Source: Metopolophium dirhodum (Eukaryota; Arthropoda; Insecta; Hemiptera; Aphididae). From it: DNA of 64,000 bases. The number at the start of each line of letters is the position of its first letter. The first letter of the stretch is position 1. The notes under the pieces were generated by a model. The model did not search any database. It saw nothing but the letters and a program-made list of their open reading frames with translations, and had not been told where the DNA came from. The stretch is taken from positions 1,912,237 to 1,976,236 of the forward strand of contig NC_083568.1 in assembly GCF_019925205.1 (NCBI RefSeq), written 5' to 3'. Positions 35,801-48,619 of the stretch are shown here, in pieces. The position numbers and the translations under genes are program-made.

Positions 35801-38800
35801 GTCATTGGTGGTGTAATGATATACACCACAATTACAGTATTTATATTTTATTATAACATACATGTATTATATAATATTATAGTTCAATTGTTCAAAAAGC
35901 CAAGTCAAAAGGCTTTAAAATTTAATTGAAGATTGTTATAATTATAGCAATTTAAATATATATAAAAGATATATATTATAGGCACGATTTGCTTTATGAG
36001 CTTTAAGGTTCTAATGTTGACAAAATTTGTCAAAATCACAAAAATTTGTACTTAAATTATTTTGCAGTTAAAAATGAATAAGATAGTCAATTTTTATAGC
36101 AAAAGATTGAAAATTTAAAACAAGGTTTCTCATAAGTAATTCATACTACAGTAACCGATAAATCTAAAAAATTATATATAAACAGTTTCATGCATAGATA
36201 TTTTAAGTTCCGATTTGGATGAAATTATATATTTAAATAAAGAATAACGATTTTAGTTATTTTAATGTAACTTAAAAATATTATTTATTCGTAGGTTGAA
36301 ACTTGTAATGTAAATTATTATATTTTATACACTCGCAATGACATTTTCAAATGCAATGTTTTCGGCAAAAATATTTCATCACAAAATTATATACTTACTA
36401 AAATAGGCAGACCACCATAGCTCAGAATCGTTTTTCGTATGTAACGATTTATCATTGAATTTAAATTTCACACACACTTCAATGAAGAGATACCCATTTT
36501 TGTTGTTGTTTTTCTCCGAGATTTTTCGTGTAATCTTCCGTTTCCAGTTTTCGTGTACTAAAAAAATTGTAAACTGAATATGTGGCATATGTCCGTAAAT
36601 AGTACAAAACAAGTCAAAATATTTTTAAAATTTTATCGGGTAAAGAAAATGCTAATTTAAACATTCAGTGAAAAACCTCCCCTCATAAGCCGTGAGATGT
36701 CCTGTTTTTGCTGATAGATAAATACATTTCGTAAATTGTGTAATTGTCTCTACACTTATTATATAGACCGTTGATACTTGATACAAACATAAATATAGAT
36801 TAGATTATAAGCATAAAATAGATTTTAACTTTTAAGTTTTCAAGAATAAAATTCCTCGCCCTCCATGAAATTGACCTGAAGAAGCCTCTGGTATTGCATT
36901 CGTTTAGTGGATAGGTATACAGCAAAATTATTACAAATATTATGTTTTTTATATTACAGATTAATTTATTTAAGAGTTAAATATTAACCTAACCTTTTAC
37001 AGTGATCCAGAAGATAATTCTACTGACCTACTGCAGTGACTGCATTTAACTGTAGCCACAATAAATTATATTGAAGATAAATGGACAATTTCTGATATTT
37101 CTGAATATAGATGCGGTAGGTACTATTGGTACAGATTTAAAAACCACAATGACTGTCATATTCTAGAAGGAGTAGAAACAATAAAAGTTTGTATGCAGAT
37201 CTTTAAGAAGAGGAAGAAATACAATTTAATAAAACAATGATGCAAAAAAAACAATAGAAAATGAAGAGAAATAGGATAGACTGCTAGAGGCATATTTTGT
37301 TTAAAAATGGTATAATCATTTTATTACGATAAATTAATTTAGTTTAACTATTGTATAAATATACATAAATATTCTTATCATCTCATTATTATACTATACA
37401 TTAACTAATTGATAATTACGTGATAAAAAATAAAGATTTATTTTTGGATGCGATACATTTTATGTTCTTACGTCATATTTGATATTATTTTAGCTTATAT
37501 TTCAGTGTTGGAAAATAATTTTCAAAATATATTTTGAAAATAATTAGATATATATGGAGAATAAACATATAGGTACACATTTTATTGATGCATTCAGCAT
37601 TGTCAATATTACTCGGGCCTGTCCTGATAGGGTTTAGGGAGTCCCTGGGTTGACACCCCATCAAACCCCATTCTCCCATCCTCATTAAAATAAATTACAA
37701 TACCAAATAATAAGAAACGATAGGGAAATAATGCTAGCTAAGGTAGAAAATAAAATAATCACCTATTGACGGTGTAGGCACAACGAATAAATTATGCAGC
37801 AACAACGTAAGAACTAAGAGGTATTTCAAATTATATAAATATTATAATATTTAATAAGGACAATTATATTGTACCTAATATTAAAGAGCACGCATTCCCC
37901 TTGTCTTACAAACGCAAATTACACATTCTGAATAATTCATAATTATATTAAAATAATTGTAGATTGTTTGTGCATTATAAAATTCTCATAATTCGTTTTA
38001 AAATTAAAATATAAAAAAAAACCACGAGATTCACTATAGATAATATCCTTACTTCTATAAATCTGATGATAGATCAATTCACAGTAATATTAAACACAAC
38101 AGAGTTAAATGGATTATTCAGAAATCAGAACGTACAATTTGCTATGTTATGCGTTTGTGATGCAGAGACAACGAATGCGGGTGTAGTGTGCTCTTAATCA
38201 AGTCAATGTATTAATTAATAATATCAAAACCTGCTCTATTTAAACGCTTCTGAGGATTAAGAATTAAGATCGTGGTTGAAATATATTTCAAACATGATTA
38301 AGATATAATATTAAAGATGTTCGGAATCCGGAGGAGTATTATACAATAGAATAGATATTATAAAGGAACATTTATATTTTAAATTTTTAAACCTTGGCAC
38401 GGACAACCGACAAGGGTTGTCATTAAAATTATTACGCCTTAGGAACGTTAGACCTCTTCTTTTACCATTCATATTTTATTATATTCTCTCCAGAATATTA
38501 TATTTTTCTCAAAGTTCCAAAGTTGTACCTATTTTTTATGCCAGACGACAATTATTTCACTCGTGGTATTCGTTAAGTTCTGTGCAGCCATAACGATAGA
38601 GTTTTGAAGATATTGCAATTATTTTCAATAACGTGTACAGAAACGCAACTGTCCAAATTTTAAGCAACAATATTTCAAGAGGGGCACCTGCAGACAAGTA
38701 CGTAGATAAATAATATTTTATTAAATAATGTAGGAGGGGCATACAGGTAAAGGCTGCCGCGCCAAAGCCTGTACATATACGATGTCGGATGTATAAATAC

Positions 38801-39189
38801 TTAATACGGCGAATTCGACATTGGAAGTCGACGGCGCACAGCTCGCGATCATAATTTTTGTATTTATAAAATGATTACCCAATGATTACCATGGTACATG
38901 ATTTCGAAATTTTTTCCAAGACTACCAAAAGATTACCGAGAATTTGTACACTGATTTCCATTAGTGATTTGCGGTAAAATATTTACCCCTCGAGTCCTGC
39001 GGACGATAATTATATAATATTATAGTAAACTACAGTCGAAGTTAATATTAATAATAATAGTGACGAATTATCGGTATTATGGCGACTACGAAAATAACTA
39101 AAATTACAATATTATAATTCCATGTGCCTATGTACATCGGAACCGTACTTAACAGAGTATAACGGACGTGTATGAATAGTACCTAATAA

Positions 39190-40495
39190 CTAAACATAAA
39201 AATAAAAAATCGTCCGCGAGCTCCGCGGCGTCGGTTAAAAAACACTTTCCAATTTAGCGTTTGTTTTTTACGCTCTACGCGACTCGCCGCACGCGCACCA
39301 ACAACGTAATATTATTACATTTTCGTGGATCTATGACAAAACAAGTAGTATAGTCGCTTCTACTCGTACCTAATGAGTCGGTCGGGCCGAAAAATATCGT
39401 ACAATATCGTCGTCGGTTACCCACCGATACCCCGACGGGGTTTATTTTAGAAATTTTCAAACGGCACGACCACCGCGGCGTGTTCCGTCGACGTGTCGCC
39501 GCGGTCTCGCTAATTCGCGACCGTCCAAAAATACGTCCGACGACTTCATCACGGGCGGCATCGTTACTATTGCTATATTATAATACTACAAATAATATTA
39601 CTACATTTTTTTTTTTTATGCGTTGCGACATCTGATCGTACAAAAACTATCGCGTCCGTCGTGGCCCGTGCCGTCTTCGTGCGTTACGTAAGCGTAGTAT
39701 TTTCACCGTCGCAGCAGCAGCTGTTGTCAAACGAAACACTCTCCTCCGCCCGAGACCGGTGCCGTGCGATTTCGTGGGCACCGTGGACGGCGCGCGCCAC
39801 CTCCAGCAGCCCAGTCAGCGCGTGACAGCGTCGAACTGACACACGGACGAACGTGCTTAACGTCGACGAGTGTCTCGCGTGATAATTCGTCGCTGTTGTT
39901 TGTTTAAATTTCCGCGATTTCCGCGATTCCGCAAATCGCACGGTTATTAATCGTTGTAAATAATATTATTACCACCACCGACGTTTGGGAACTCGTTTTC
40001 CGGTTTTCGACGCCATGGAGTTGTAGGTGTCGGGATACGGACGAGCGACACGCAACATCGGATCACGAATCACGATTTTGATAAACTGATAACAACACGG
40101 TACCGTTGATAACGAGAAGTTGTAGTTGTATTATTATTTTTTCGCTGATAGCCACTACTCAGCACTGCAACTCTGGTCGACTCTCGATTTCTATTGCGCA
40201 AAGTCGATACCTACTGCTGGTACACTAAACATGAAATAACTTAATAACGTCGAGTCGTCGAACCCCTAACCGCGACCATTTTGCGAAAATATCGTCGTTT
40301 TTTTTTTTTTAGTCCTCTTTGTCACCCGCGTACCACACCGTCGTCGGACACTCAAACCGCACACGGTCGTCCAACTTTTGTCGTCGACAACTTTTGACAA
40401 GTTGTGCTTTCGCGGTGGTCCGCCTGTCCAAGTGCACAAAGCTTGGGTATATGTACGTAGGTCGTAGACATTAAAAGAGTCTTGTCACAATCGTC
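39190..40495 (+). promoter_or_regulatory. CG-rich upstream region of DCAF10
   Basis: This 1.3 kb block has many CpG dinucleotides and clearly higher GC than its surroundings, and it ends at the DCAF10 start codon. It probably holds the promoter and 5' UTR. No TATA box is placed convincingly before the ATG. A minus-strand frame at 39684-39941 shows no family features and is not called as a gene. Confidence 0.5.
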
Positions 40496-43400
40496 ATGAG
40501 TACGACATATTACGATCCGGACGGTTTGCAGAACGTCAAACGCAGACGTTCCACCAACTTCCGCGACACGTATTTACGTAATCGCGAGTACGGTTTCCGA
40601 CCCAAGTATGGCGATCAAAGTCGTTTACACTGTGAAATGTATACGTCCATATATCCCATCGCCAAGTGGGAATACGATGTTTCAAACAATGACATCACCA
40701 ATCCGGCTGGTATATTTAATCTGGAATTCTCCCCAGATGGGTAAGCATTATCATCCAATTTTTAGGAAGTACCTACCTGTTCTTTATATTGCCATTTTTT
40801 TTATAGCCAATTGGTTGTATATTATAACTGTATGCCTCACATTATGTTGCTTTAAAGCAATATTGCATTATAGAGTAATTCATGTTCTAATTGACTGATT
40901 TGATAATTTTCTACATATTATATGTATAGCAATTTGTTGTGACGACATAATATTATATTTACAATCAGTACAAGTGAAGGATTATAGGTATATTTGTCAG
41001 GAGTTTTAATTAAAGATACTATCTATTTATGGAGCTTCGTTAAGACATATTTTTAAAAAAAGTGGTACCTTTAGTTTGAATCTTTTAGAAAATACTATAT
41101 TAATTAAGCTTCTGTAAATACTGTATACAATAATACATTTCTGTTGTATCATTACATAACATTTATGTTAAGGAAGTGCATATAAATTTTTTTAATTTTC
41201 AAATCTGGAATTAATAAATGTATCATTATGTTATACACAATAATATACTCCTCAGAGTCAAAACTCAAATATTCTAAAAAAAACAAAAATAACCTTTCTA
41301 ATCATGGTCAATTATATTTAGTAGAGCTAATATATATATAATCAAATGACTAGTACCAATAATAACCTTCACCTTTGATTAAATCTTTTTTAACCATAGC
41401 AATGTTTTCAAAAATAATACTGTCAAAATAAATGTAATGTAACTTTACAATTTATCACATAAATATCATTTTCTATAAGTTATAGTAGTAATAAAAATAT
41501 TCAATGAGTATATAAAAACCATAAAAAAACAAATATAAAATTCAAATAATCTATACAATTTATATTAGGGATAAATTATTTAATGATTATTCATCATGTT
41601 TTCTAGGAAAATATTAGCAGCAGCATGTGAAAAGAAAAGCATTATGTTATTCGATCCTGTAACTCAAAAGTATATAACATCAATAAAAAAAGCACATAAT
41701 GATTGTGTTAATTGTATAAAGTAAGTACTCAATTAATTGTGGATCTATACTTTTTATTAATAAAACATTAATTGATAAGAGGAAAAGTGCGCTGTTATAT
41801 TATATCACTGTGTATAGAGGGGCAAACGTATTTCCTATAATAATATAATAGTTTAGTTTCTGACAATTAAGTATTAATATAGTATAATTTGTTTATGACA
41901 TGATGTAGGTACAATTAGAAATTAAAACTTCTAATACTATCACCAACATTTATTAATTTTTTACCTATAAATAAAATAAATATACTAAACGAACAAGTAT
42001 GTTCACTTATATATTTTTACATTTATAACATTGGTCAGTTTTTTTTTTTTACAAAATTTACGTTAAAAAAAATTATTTATTGATTTGAGTGTATTCCTTT
42101 AACAATTATTTTGTGGCAAAATAAAAAGATTTATAACTATTACAATTTTTAGAATTTAAAGAAACCTATTATAGTTCTTAAATTTGTTTCCATAATAATA
42201 TTCATAAAAATTATTTATTCTAGATTTTTAGATTCTAGAATGTTTGCTACATGTAGTGATGACACTACAATAGCATTATGGGATGTTCGAAACCTTAAAG
42301 ACAATATAAGGGTATTGAGAGGACATTGCAATTGGGTGAAAAGTATTGAATATTCAGCAAAAGACAATTTACTTGTTTCCAGTGGATTTGATGGACAAAT
42401 TTACACATGGGATATTAATAGGTAAAAATATTTTGTATGCGATTAGTCATATTTATTATTATTTGTTTTTGATGTAGTTACTCAGAAGAAGGAAGAGTTC
42501 CCAATAATTCTGTATGTCACATTAATGGACTTATGCGCATTAAACTTCTACCTGACTCTAGCAAGTTAATTGTCTGCACGACAAGTGGCTTCATATTACT
42601 TATAAACAATTTAGATTTGGAGACTCTTGGTACAGATATTCAAGGATTCAAAGTAATTTTTATATTTAAAATATAATAAATAATAATTATAAGTTAGTTT
42701 ATTTGGAATAATCGTAGCTATTTAAATTTAGGCAAAATTATATCTTAAAATAATTATAACTTTGTTGTAATCATGGGCTGGAAAATGTTTAAATTAACTG
42801 TATTACTTGAAACTATTGCAACAAGAGTGACATTAATTGCTTTGATTAGAAAATTATATTACCTTCTAATAATATAGATTACTATATTTGGCATTGTGAT
42901 TTATGTTTTTGTTTTCTATAAGAATATTTAACAATAAGTAATTCTACAAATACCATTACATATTTGCAAGGCTGAGCATTAACAAGTTAAAAAGTTAATT
43001 CAATTTTAACTTTTTAACTTAACTAGTTACTTTTGGATTTTCATAAACTTAACTATTAACTTACTACATTTCTTTTTTAAATAACGTGAAATTAACGAAA
43101 TAATTTTTCATTTTATAAAGTAAGTTAGATTAATTTATTTTGCAGTCTATTTGGTTTTCATGTCAAAAATATTTACCGTGAATTGTTTAAAGTTAAAATT
43201 GTATATTTAAAAAAAATACTGTAAACACTATAGTCTATAATTTAGTATTGAGTTGGAAAAAAATTAATTATGCTAACATAAAAAAATAAACTTTTTTTAA
43301 CTTAATAAAAAGTGTGTATTAACTTTTAACTTAACTGAGTTAACCTATAACTAAACTAACTTATAACTTATTATTATTGGTGCATATTAGCTTGACTTAA

Positions 43401-46400
43401 CTGAGTTAAAAAAAAATAATTAACCTGCCCAGTCTTTCATATTTGTCTAAGAACCGATATAAAATTAATTAAAAGATAAAAAGATTTTTCCGCCATTTAG
43501 GTTAATGAGTTACAGGAGAATAAATATAAAACTATGTGTTTGATTATTATTTAATAGGTATCTTATTTTTTTTTTCATTTATTATAAATAACATTTTAAT
43601 CTGCATACACTCTATTTCACATTTAGTTACTACAGAATATAATTAATTTAGTATAGCACTTATTTTAGTTTTTTAAGACTTATATTCTAATCATCTTTGC
43701 TTAATATTAAATTAATTAACATATTGTATTAAATTATGAATAATAATTTAGAAATTGTTAAATACCTTAAAATATTATTTCTAGCCAAATATGTACCGTT
43801 TGATGCAGTTGAGTAAGACTACCATTCCTAATGCAGCTGCCCACACTCACATGTTTACTCGTAAACGGAACCGCGTTGAATTCATTGTAGATTTTCCTAG
43901 AAATGATGATGCCGAAATAATATCTTCTATCCAGGTAATTCCTTAATAATTAATTTACTTATCTGTCAAAGTTATTTAAACAATAAACATTTTAATAGGT
44001 ACACCCACAAGGTTGGAATGTATTAAGTCGAAATGTTACCACTGATGAACAGTCTGAATGGACGTGTGTACATGATATACAAGACTTTGCCATTCCTAAA
44101 CAACAAGATGAACCTGAAGAACTGAGTTCTGAAGAAGCAAACTCATTGGAACATTCCTTGGCTGATGACCCAATGTAATAAACTAAAAAATATACAATTT
44201 GAAAGTGATCTAAATTTATTTTTTTTTTTTTCAGGGAAGGAAGACTTCACCGACGTACACATGTTGTGATTCCTCGAGACATAAGTGTTGGCATAAGTAG
44301 TATGATACCATTTTCTGTGTTAGGCCCAACAAGAGGAAACCGTCAAGCTGACTTATGGGAAGCAATGATGAATGTCAACAGTGGTAATCGCATAAGAAGT
44401 TTAAGATATTTATCAGGCATGTATAATATATTATTAAATTTTAAAACATATTTACATATAAGTACTAGTATATATTGTGCAATGCACTTAAGTTAGTTTA
44501 ATTTACAATACACGTTACCTAGAATTGATGTGTAAAAAACACTAAAAATCTGTTATATAGACTCTTCGCTTTAAATTGTTTTCTGTATGCAATCATTTAT
44601 CCTAAATAACAAATACAAGACAGTGACTTACTCAATGATAAAAAACACTCAACACTTACTGTACAGGTAACAGAGCAGTTACCTCCTATTACCCATTTTT
44701 TTTTCCAATTATTAAAAAGAGTACTGCACATTTTTTACTTTGACCTCCTTAAGTACCTATTAGATATACTTTGCTAATTAAAAGGGACAATTAGGCATTT
44801 TTACTGGTCAAAAAGGCTATAACGAACACAAAAATAAAAACACATCATTGTAAAATCAATAGATTCGTCACTTAAAATTCAAAATATGCACTATATAAAG
44901 TATTAAACCCAAATAATAAAAATTTTAATTATTTTATAATGAAAAAATTAATTTTAATAACTTAAACTGTTATCATAAATATTTATATTTAAATTGTAAT
45001 AGGTAAATGGACTAGCTTTTTTTCCTAACTGTAAATTTGTAACACGCGGTCATTGTTCAACAAACATTTTTTTAAATATTTTTAATGAAATATTGTATAT
45101 AATTCACTAGTAGTTGCTAAGTATTTACAATGTGAGCATGTCTGGACAACAAGACGAACATTGTGAACGTGATAATAAATAAATATGTGATTATACAGTA
45201 GTGATAAAAACATTTCTAGTACTCAAATTTTATCATTTATAATACTATACCATTTGTATTCAAGTTTCCCAAATATCCCAAGTAAACCCATTTTACGGTA
45301 CTGTGTATTTTTTCCTTGAATTTTAAATTATACAAATGAGATACACATAGATAAATGTTTAAAGTTTAGAAAAATAAGAGATTACATATTATTCTTTCAA
45401 TTTTCTCTATTTATCTTAAGAGGACGTGATACCCGCATGTGTTGTCTCCGTCTTACAAGTGTGTAACATGGCAAATTCTGTGCAAAGCAGAACACGTGTA
45501 GCTCTGTTAGTTTAAAAATTAGAGCGAATTGACCTCTTATAAAATCTAAAGGTAAGATTATTATCTAGACAACCTCATGAGCTTTTTATTATATTTTAAT
45601 TTTTAAGCGAGCTATGGGTATTTTAAAATTGTAAATTGTTTATAGATCTTAAAGTACTCATAACTAGCTAAAAATTAAAATATTATAAAAAGCCAATGAG
45701 GTTGTCTAGATAATAATCTTACCTTTAGATTTTACAAAAGGTTAATTTATTCTAATTTTTAAATTAACAAAGCTACACGTGTTCTGCTTTGCACAGAATT
45801 TGACGGAGACAACACATGCAGGTATCACGTCCTCTTAATTTTAGATTTTAATATAATGTCAAAACATACAGACAATTATTATAATACAACTTTATAAACT
45901 AGGATAATAAATAATAATAAATATTCTGAGATAACAAATAATTTTAATAATTTTCTACCTTGCATGTTAATTGTATGTGTTACTTAATAATTAATATTTA
46001 ATATTGATATTTTAGAAGGACGAGAGCGAATATTAGGCACATATTCTGGCGTACGGATTGTACGCAGTGCAACTGGATTACAAGATCAAGAACAAGACGA
46101 CTTAGAGGAAATAATAGCAGATGATGATGGGTCTTCAGAGCGATTAGTCACAGTATTATTTAACCGGAATAGTAATCGTGTACCTGACATTAGAATGCGT
46201 GGTTATCTCCCCCCAAATTCTAGAATTGATATCACTCGGCCAAGTAGACGTAGTACTGTGGAAGTAGGAAATGGCCCAGACGCAGTGGTGTTTATTGGCA
46301 ATAGGCAACGTCGTAACAACTATGTTCTAAATTGTATGAATAGATTTCAGGTGCCCGTTAACCATAAAATTCACAAAAATTTTAACCGTCTTACACATTT

Positions 46401-46692
46401 TATTGAAGAGGCAAATGTGGGTAGAGGCTATATCAAAGAACTCTGTTATTCTAGTGATGGACGTATAATATGCTCGCCCTTCAGTCATGGAGTAAGGCTC
46501 TTATCATTTTCGCCCAACTGTGATGAATTGTCTACTTTGCAGCCAAAACTGCCAGGTGTAAAACTTCATGAGATCGGTACAAATGTGTCTCACTCTAATA
46601 TTGTACTCTGTACCAAATTCTCGCCTGTCCACCCTCTTCTCGTATCTGGTTGTTTAGCTGGTCGAATCGTTTGGTACCAACCAAGACTATAA
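40496..46692 (+). CDS. DCAF10: DCAF10 homologue, WD-repeat substrate receptor of CUL4-DDB1 ligase
   Basis: Eight exons join in frame to 638 residues: 40496-40740, 41607-41720, 42224-42421, 42478-42652, 43785-43934, 43999-44174, 44235-44416, 46016-46692. The start is the ATG opening MSTTYYDPDG. WD-repeat motifs are clear: CSDDTTIALWDVR (WDVR at residues 139-142, the WDXR box that DCAF proteins use to bind DDB1), then GFDGQIYTWDI, a repeat starting near FSPDGKILAAACEKK, and C-terminal blades ending FSPVHPLLVSGCLAGRIVWYQ. An acidic, Glu/Ser-rich insert lies in the middle (DEPEELSSEEANSLEH). Human DCAF10 is about 560 residues, so this copy is somewhat longer, mainly between the WD groups. Intron 7 uses a GC donor. 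Family knowledge gives the role of bringing substrates to the ligase; substrates are unknown. Confidence 0.95.
42967..43437. mobile_element. hAT-like MITE in DCAF10 intron 4
   Basis: A 471-bp element is flanked by a perfect 8-bp target duplication, CATATTTG at 42959-42966 and 43438-43445. The ends are CAAGGCTGAGCA and, reverse complemented, AAAGACTGGGCA. The interior is AT-rich with many TTAACTTAAC-type words. An 8-bp duplication and such ends fit hAT transposons. No transposase is present. Confidence 0.82.
45420..45834. mobile_element. Foldback MITE, GAGGACGT family, in the DCAF10 GC-AG intron
   Basis: A 415-bp element made almost wholly of two inverted arms (left GAGGACGTGATACC, right its complement GGTATCACGTCCTC) around a loop near 45630. 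It is flanked by TTAA on both sides (45416-45419 and 45835-45838). The arms match over roughly 190 bases with few differences, so the insertion looks fairly young. Confidence 0.8.
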
Positions 46693-47749
46693 TACTTAAT
46701 GACTTTACTATTGTATGTATGTAATGTTTTTTATTTATAATAATCTACTATTCAAGATTTGAATAATTCATTTTTTTGTTTGTTCTAACATTACAATTTA
46801 ATGTCACTGTATGTCTTGGACATACAAAGACAACATATCTTCTCGTGTATAAATATGTTACTTGTATTGAATATGTCTGTGAATAAGGTCTAGTGTACAC
46901 CAAATGAGTTAAGTTTTTTCCGTACGAATGTAATGAATCATCTTCGAAGTTAGCCACTTGTACGCGAAAAATGTATGCTCAATAAGTAAGAGACTGTATA
47001 AAAAATCATATATTTTTGTCTTTCTTATTTTGTCTTTTTTTTTAAGTTTGAGTGACAACGATAAAATATTATTTCTTTTTCTAGACGATTTTTGACTGTT
47101 TTCGACATAATCTTTTTTATACTACTAGACCTTTAAAGCTATGCAGTGACTCATTTGTAGCACATTAATAATCTCAGTTCTCATAAACTCTTAGCAACTT
47201 GATATAAAAAGCATTAGTGAACATTTTAATGAGTAGATCGTTTGTCTACTAAGACGGTTGGTATTTTGAAAAGTTTTAAAACACATAACAGAATCAATAG
47301 AATTGATATGACTTCAACAATATTTGGTTATCTTGATAAATATTATTAATTCTCATCATTTGTTTTGATAACACCATTTATAACAATTGGTTTATTGCCA
47401 ATGTTGAACCCATGATAAAATAACTAGTTGGTTAAAACAACTACAACCTTATCTGTTACTGTTAATAATTTCGGGTAAGTGCATTCTAGCTTTGTCTAAT
47501 TATTATAAGGTGCCTTAAAAATTAATTTTTGTTTCGTCTAAATTATAGTAAATAATGTTATCAATGCTTCCAACTAAGGAGTTTTTGCTAGGTTCTTTCT
47601 GTAACATAATATTCTTCCAATAATAATGTTAATCATTATTATTATTGTTTGTTTTTCATTATAATTACCTCATGTTAATGTATATAGGGGATTAAATACT
47701 ATATCAAAATTTATTATTATTATTATTATTAAACATTTGTATTCAAAGC

Positions 47750-47755
47750 AATAAA
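47750..47755 (+). terminator. Candidate poly(A) signal of DCAF10
   Basis: AATAAA about 1.06 kb past the DCAF10 stop, in AT-rich sequence after a TTA microsatellite. Other hexamers follow near 48025, so the choice is uncertain. The region 46693-48542 otherwise shows no coding sequence and is read as 3' UTR plus the gap between the convergent genes. Confidence 0.3.
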
Positions 47756-47786
47756 AAAACAACAAAAATTGTATCATAATACATTC

Positions 47787-47790
<4 letters not shown>

Positions 47791-47817
<27 letters not shown>
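47791..47817. repeat. (TA)n microsatellite
   Basis: About 13 TA units between DCAF10 and AUP1. Confidence 0.85.
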
Positions 47818-48542
47818 CACACACATAAATAACTATATTATTATGTAGTAAATATATATTAATTATGTATTATTGGTTTTCGATACTGTCTCGTGTTTAC
47901 TCCTTTCAAACACTTATGGTCATTACTATTCCTTTGCACTGTCGATTTTTATTTTGTTTTTCCTTTTGAAGGCTTACTGAATTAGTTTTTTACAGACGCC
48001 AAAATATTCCCTCTGTACGCTGATATATATAATAAAATAAAATGCTATTTGTAAAGCTCGAATCAACGTGTATATTGTATATCATTTAAAAACAACTTAA
48101 TACAAGTTGTTAATAGTCTTATAACCATAAATATAATATTATTAGATAAATATAATATGTTTATATTTATATAAAAAAAAATAAAAATGATTACCTATAA
48201 TAATAAACCGATTTACAAACATAATATCATAAGACAACACTACTTGATCTGTGTACGTGTTCTATTTAGTATTTATACATGTATCATGTATGAACGCATT
48301 AAGAATACAATAATTGAATGACAATAATGTTTTCACGTAAGAAGTAAAAGTATAACAAAAAATTAGTAGGTAATAATACAATATATAAATATTGTCTATA
48401 GTAGTAATTTATTCAATGAGAATGCGTTAACATTCGTACAGTACAAAGGATAAACGCGTTTTAAAGTATCCAATAAGTACCTGCTCCATTTCCATAAAAA
48501 ATAAAATTTTTAAAAAAAAAAGTAAACACTGTTAAAATTAAT

Positions 48543-48548
48543 TTTATT
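48543..48548 (-). terminator. Poly(A) signal of AUP1
   Basis: AATAAA on the minus strand about 72 bases beyond the AUP1 stop codon. It is the nearest canonical hexamer. Confidence 0.6.
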
Positions 48549-48619
48549 GGGAAATGTTCACGATTATCATGAAGTACGCCGTTATCCTCTTTTAGCCATC
48601 ACCTACACACTGTAGTAAG

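Larger units (their letters stand above)
26949..39189. other. Long intergenic stretch
   Basis: Twelve kb with no recognisable gene. Apart from the features listed, it holds AT-rich DNA, a fragment with GTATTCTTGTTAAGAATAC at 29571, a segment near 30700 with two CGATACGTATCG palindromes, and frames such as 30852-31124 (minus) and 31090-31416 (minus) without family features. Confidence 0.5.

Noticed and set aside
39684..39941. Minus-strand gene divergent from DCAF10
   Set aside because: The frame is arginine/serine-rich, as expected by chance in CpG-rich DNA, with no splice partners or family motifs.
44175..44180. DCAF10 ending at the TAA read directly after exon 6
   Set aside because: GTAATA is a donor for a 60-base intron; the frame continues with conserved sequence in exon 7 (RRTHVVIPRDISVG).
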